Assembly (NCBI GenBank): GCA_019137255.1
Contig: WPDH01000526.1
Coordinates: forward strand, 1 to 50,066
Direction: 5' to 3'
DNA: 50,066 nt
Origin: Corinectria fuckeliana
Lineage: Eukaryota; Ascomycota; Sordariomycetes; Hypocreales; Nectriaceae
The notes below the pieces were generated by a model. That model searched no databases. It was not told where the DNA came from and was given only the letters and a program-made list of their open reading frames with translations. A program made the position numbers and the translations under genes. This document shows positions 45,973-50,066 of this stretch, piece by piece (position 1 is the first letter of the stretch; the number at the start of each line of letters is the position of its first letter).

Positions 45973-47626
45973 ATGGCCAACGTCTCCGGAGTCAACCTGT
46001 GCCCTACGCCGTTCTTCGACGCTAATCTGTTCTCCGACGTGGGTGGATGTAAGAGCTCGAGAGCCTTGTCACGTTGGAATCCACAGTACTAACAGCTCAT
46101 GGTTAGTTGTCGATGGACGTCTTTGCCAATCCGTCGGTGAGATGAAATGTTGTCTACCCTGTCCCATGACGGACTGGGTTTACCCCGACTACTTCGTCAC
46201 CTTGACGGCGGCTGCCAACTGGGTTGCGGCGGCCAGCGTGATATGTTGCGTCTTCCTCTTGCTCTCCTGGGCCTTCTTGCCAGTCGAGAAAACCAACCGT
46301 CACTACCTCAGTATCTGCCTCACCATCGCCGTGCTGCTGATGAACGTGAGTGCTTTTATATTTCCCTTGACTCATCCCTTTTCAGCCTATTCCGGGCGAC
46401 AGTGGCTGACAAAAGTCTCAGCTGGGATTCGTCATCCCGCTTGCTGCTCAACCAGATCAATGTTATAACAAAATCACACCCCATAGCATGAAGACTAGTA
46501 AGGTCTGCGGTGCTTCTGGATCCTTTCTACTCCTCGGCGGTTGGGCGGGTGTCATGTGGGCATTCCTGCGGTCCGTCTCCCTCCACCTCCAGATCTGCTG
46601 GCAAGTCCTGGTCGGCCGCAGCTTTATGATCTTCGCCCAGGCGGTAGGATGGGGTGTACCGATCCTGGGGATCATCCTGGCCCTCGTCTTTAGCGGGCTG
46701 TCATTCCGCTTTGGCGCGACGTGCCATATAAACCACGAGAACAGCTTGGCCGACTTCTGGATCCCGCTTCTGCTCTTCGCGGGCCTGACCGTCATCATCA
46801 CGTTTGCTACCTTTGGCTACTGTATCAAGGTTTACTTGGCCTCTTTGTCCGACAGCAGCGCTTCGTCTGAGGGATCCAGCCTACCTACATACACCAACAG
46901 CGTCAAGACCATGAGCCCCCGTCAGGCCTATCGTCGCGTGCGTCGTGTGATTTCTCTACAATGGAGAGGAATTGCGATTGTCCTTATAATTATCGGCGAC
47001 GTCATATTCTTCTCCGTAATCTTTGTTTTCCAGGACAACGTCGTTCAATCCGTCACCCATGACCCGAAAGTGGGTGAAGACTGGGTACTATGTCTGATTG
47101 GTGCATCAGGCGACAAGGACAAATGCCTTGACAAGGCCAGCTCTTTGGTTGTCAACGACGCAACTGTGACTGCAGTTTTGCTCCTCCTTGCTGTAGGTTT
47201 TTGGTTCCTTTGTTGAGTCAAATGACCGCTGACCAGTCGTAGCTGAATGGCATTTGGCTGCTCTTCCTGCTTGGACGATGGTCCATGGCCAAGGGATGGG
47301 CTGAGCTGATCATGTCGCCCTTTGGCCGAAACAAGAAGGAGTTTGTGTCTGTCGATGCCCGAACCGAAGACAAGAAAGATACACGTTCGTACGAGATGCT
47401 CTCGCGGGATTCGAGCGCTGTGGTAACATCCCCTTCTCCAGTGAAATCTCCAAACGATGGACGAAGAACACCCGACTATTTCGGCCGAACAGAACAATAT
47501 CATGCACCAGTACGATCATTTTCGAGCCCAAGACCACCCCCGGCAGCTTCTTGGGACCCTGAAGATACACACGCCCCCTCAAGCCCATACAAGGACACGT
47601 ACGAGTTGAGCATGAACCGAACATGA
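45973..47626 (+). CDS. Frizzled/smoothened-like seven-helix receptor (fungal type)
   Basis: Four exons (45973-46048, 46107-46345, 46422-47192, 47243-47626) give 489 residues; introns are 58, 76 and 50 nt. A short Cys-rich outer segment (CPTPFF, GGFVDGRLC, CCLPCPMTDWVYPD) is followed by seven hydrophobic helices at about 57-82, 91-112, 138-163, 173-196, 217-243, 286-308 and 350-374. The tail, about 110 residues, is Ser/Pro-rich and hydrophilic. The TDWVYPD entry, the PVEKTNRHYLSICL loop and the SGSFLLLGGWAGVMWAFLRS helix fit the fungal group related to the frizzled/smoothened membrane region. It lacks the large frizzled Cys-rich ligand domain and has no signal peptide. Ligand and G protein are unknown. 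The loop between helices 5 and 6 (about 244-285) is Ser-rich then basic, a likely inner contact site. The start has an ACCATGGCC context. Confidence 0.87.
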
Positions 47627-48800
47627 GCGATTTTATTTGTTAAGAAGATGCATACAGAAGGAGGAGGTCGAATATTTGCAAGGAAATACCCAAATAATCA
47701 TCACGAGGCAACAAGGAAGTTGCAAAGCGTCAGGATTCTTGCCGCGCGGCTGGATGATGCTGGTCTGAATAGCACGGACACACGATACACATAACGCCAG
47801 CACGGCATACGGCAGCTTACCTATCACCGCCGCGACTGGATGCCGACAACAAAGGTCGCCACTAGAGCACGGACGAAGACGCCGACTACTCGATCCACTA
47901 TGTACAATGAATAACTATAGGAGCGAAAGCGACAATTGCCATGTAGGCGGACAAATAGCGACGAACATCCACCGAATCCGGACGGTGAGCTGGGCGTCAA
48001 GCCAAGGTTAAAGCCGTAAATGCAGTTTCATGTGTGTCAGATCCGGCGTCCGATAAGGAGGGGACCATCGAGCCGTGGGGTTGTATGTTTCGATGATCGA
48101 TGGACCTCAGAAGAGAACTTGGAGGTCGTGGTCCCTCTTATCACCAGACCAGAAGCCCACAGATCAAAGATTTGGGTTAAGAGCGAACATACGATGGCAG
48201 GGTTCGCAACAGGTGCGAACTGCCGAGAAGAACCGCTAGGTTCAGGCATTGACTTTGGTTCTCTGACCCTGAAGAAGCATGGGGAAACCTCTTGAGGAGG
48301 TTGGTTGTTAACGATACAAAAGATACAAAAGAAAGCCTAATATTAATGACGATTACTTCTGCAAAGAGTGCACTGGATTGGATGGAAATGATGACGGTGG
48401 ATGTAATTACAGACTTGTTAGTTGCGTGCGACAGCAGCAGCAAGATAGTTAGACTGAAGGGCGGATCATAGTGTCGTGTGCCTTTTGGAAGATCATGTTC
48501 AGTCCCTGTCAGCCACGCTTCGCTACTGCCCCTCCCCCGGCTGTTTCGGAAGACCCCATCACGGATCTGACGGCAGATGGAATAGATATAACAGCATCAA
48601 GGTACCCCGCGGAGTTTACTCGCGGCCCCTGCCCCTGTTCTCCATGTTTTAATTTCGTCACCCGAAAGCCCAGTCCTCAGCCCAGGTTGGCTGTTTTTGT
48701 ATATACCAGCTTACAGGTTCTGTCTGATTTGACGGACTGAAACATTGTGGGTGTAAGATCTAACTTATGCCACGTGATCTGTGATCTCACTTCACCTCCG
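47627..48800. other. Intergenic region, 1.2 kb
   Basis: This holds the 3' flank of the receptor gene and the promoter of the GH5 gene, both on the plus strand. A frame at 48020-48295 has no recognised pattern and is open on the other strand too. Nothing else is evident. Confidence 0.5.
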
Positions 48801-49799
48801 ATGGCTAACGGGGCTCTCCGGCTCCCGGGCTTCCTCAGCGCCCACCGGCCCTGCAAATCGTCAACGACTAACACCAACGCCAACACAACGCAGCGCGTTG
48901 GTCTCTTGAACGACTGGAGTGACGTTGAAGACAACGACAATGACATCTCAGAAGACGGCGAATACACCAACTACGTGCATGGGCTCGATCTCGAGGCCGT
49001 ATCCCGCCCAAAGCGGTCTTGGTCGTGGCGGCGTAAGGGGAAGGGGAAACGGAGAAGGTTCCGTTGCTCTCGATGCGCCATGTTTATCCTGGCGACGCTA
49101 CTTCTAGTCGGTGGTGTCTGGGTCTACTATTGGCGCAGAGAAGCTGCCCTGACCGAGCGATGGGTGCCCGACCCGGACACGGAGTTCTTCAGCCAACAGC
49201 CCTTGCATCCCCCGTCGGAGCGCACTCGCATCGCTGACTACGCTCTGCCTCTACGCACCCAAGGCCGTAATGTCGTTGATGCCAACGGGCGGCGCTTCAA
49301 GCTTGCTTTGGTCAACTGGTATGGAGCTAGCGACGAGCTCTTTGTGCCGGGCGGACTGGATATCCAACATCGCGACACCATCGCCAACACGATCAAGCAG
49401 CTAGGCTTCAATAGCGTGCGCCTGCCGTACGCGGACGAATTGACCATGAAGAACCCGATCGGCGACGCGCAGCATGTGAGCGCAAACCCGGACCTCGTCG
49501 GGATGCGCGCGCTGGATGTATTTCATACTGTTGTGACGGCTCTGACGGATGCCGGAATTGCTGTGATCGTCAACAACCACATTACTAGCGCCACCTGGTG
49601 CTGTGGTGCCGATCCGTGTGATGCGGCTTGGGCAAACGACTACCTAGGCTCCGTCTGCCGTGTATCACAGAGCGAAGAAGAGTGGATTGAGCACTGGGAG
49701 ACCATTATGCAGCCGCATGTTGACAACTCGCTCGTTATTGGTGTCGATCTCCGCAACGAGGTCCTACGGAAGGCTATAGGGCCTGGTGTCTTATATTAA
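48801..49799 (+). pseudogene. Membrane-anchored GH5 cellulase, 3' truncated
   Basis: An open frame of 332 residues. The N-terminal 90 residues are acidic then strongly basic (WSWRRKGKGKRRRFRC), followed by one membrane segment (about 93-111, MFILATLLLVGGVWVYY), so it is a type II protein. From about 150 the fold is GH5: GRRFKLALVNWYGASDE, LGFNSVRLPYADEL, AGIAVIVNNHI, TWCCGADPCDAAW, and LVIGVDLRNEV, where Asn319-Glu320 is the NE of the acid/base. The family should continue about 200 more residues with the second catalytic Glu. Here it reads on for about 11 unrelated residues and stops at 49797, just as the DNA becomes AT-rich. The enzyme would lack the nucleophile half of its barrel. A long intron starting here is possible but no good donor is visible. 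The ATG chosen is the first in frame. Confidence 0.75.
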
Positions 49800-50066
49800 C
49801 TTTTTTTGGAAATTTCGCTAGAGTTATCTTATACTATACGCTTATATAACCTTATATGCCCTTATATAACCCTGTTTTATATATATTAATTAATCTCTAA
49901 ATGTTTTTAAGTTTTTTTTTACTAGAGTTACTTAATATAATATACTCTTATATAATCTTATTATATATATTTACTAAGATCTTAAGATTAGAGGTATATA
50001 ACTTTAGGTTATATATCTAGCTATAGCTTAAAAAAACCTCTTATTATAACTTAATTTTTTTTTTTT
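49785..50066. repeat. AT-rich block with RIP-like composition and internal repeats
   Basis: Base composition changes sharply near 49785 from ordinary coding sequence to DNA dominated by A and T with very many TA steps and almost no CA/TG. This is what repeat-induced point mutation leaves in ascomycete transposons. CTTATATAACC occurs at 49841 and again at 49861. A longer unit (CTAGAGTTA...CTTATATAA) occurs near 49818 and again near 49921, about 103 bp apart. The window ends in a T run. No open frame or terminal inverted repeat can be seen in the part present. Confidence 0.7.

Noticed and set aside
1..50066. tRNA and 5S rRNA genes
   Set aside because: I looked for the GGTTCGAnTCC B-box on both strands and for the 5S core, and found no context that folds into a tRNA or matches 5S. 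A covariance-model search would be needed to exclude them fully.

Overview
The window is nuclear DNA of a filamentous ascomycete (Pezizomycotina), most likely a Sordariomycete. The reasons are short spliceosomal introns (about 50-140 nt, mostly GTAAGT/GTGAGT...YAG), C-ending codons in the genes, CT-rich leaders, proteins typical of this group (MeaB-like bZIP, fungal frizzled-like receptor, Ser/Thr-rich GPI protein, Gig1), and GTAGGTACCTA-type motifs scattered between genes. It behaves like a contig end: there is an N gap inside a poly-C run near the start, and the right edge is an AT-rich block of RIP-like composition.

Layout. 1-2.3 kb: no convincing gene. 2.3-4.2 kb (-): bZIP factor of the MeaB type with an unexpected hydrophobic segment. 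4.2-12 kb: long gene-free stretch with simple repeats. 12.1-12.9 kb (+): DUF3237 protein, convergent with a MOB kinase activator (13.2-15.2 kb, -), which is divergent from the Paf1-complex subunit LEO1 (15.9-17.1 kb, +). 17.8-21.9 kb (+): two hydrolase-fold proteins in a row, a DUF3336/patatin-like protein and an acyl-protein-thioesterase-like protein, both without the expected nucleophile serine. 24.5-25.1 kb (+): unknown Ser-rich protein. 26.2-26.9 kb (-): secreted Kre9/Knh-like, Ser/Thr-rich GPI-anchored protein. 31.3-33.5 kb (-): UTP-glucose-1-phosphate uridylyltransferase, apparently with two GC-AG introns. 36.2-36.9 kb (+): Gig1/DUF3605 protein, convergent with a stand-alone double-domain dihydroneopterin-aldolase-like protein (37.1-38.0 kb, -). 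38-46 kb: second long gene-poor stretch. 46.0-47.6 kb (+): seven-helix frizzled/smoothened-like receptor. 48.8-49.8 kb (+): membrane-anchored GH5 cellulase broken off just after its NE catalytic motif, where the sequence turns into the AT-rich block.

The genes are mainly independent housekeeping and signalling genes, not a biosynthetic cluster or operon. Loose themes are cell wall and polarity (UDP-glucose supply, GPI wall protein, MOB activator) and nutrient sensing (MeaB, Gig1, receptor). The best leads are the two neighbouring pseudo-hydrolase candidates, the paired GC-AG introns, the possibly membrane-tethered bZIP factor, and the GH5 gene cut by AT-rich DNA. Exon coordinates were read by eye from splice consensus and reading-frame continuity. 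Every spliced model closes in frame, but none has been checked against transcripts.
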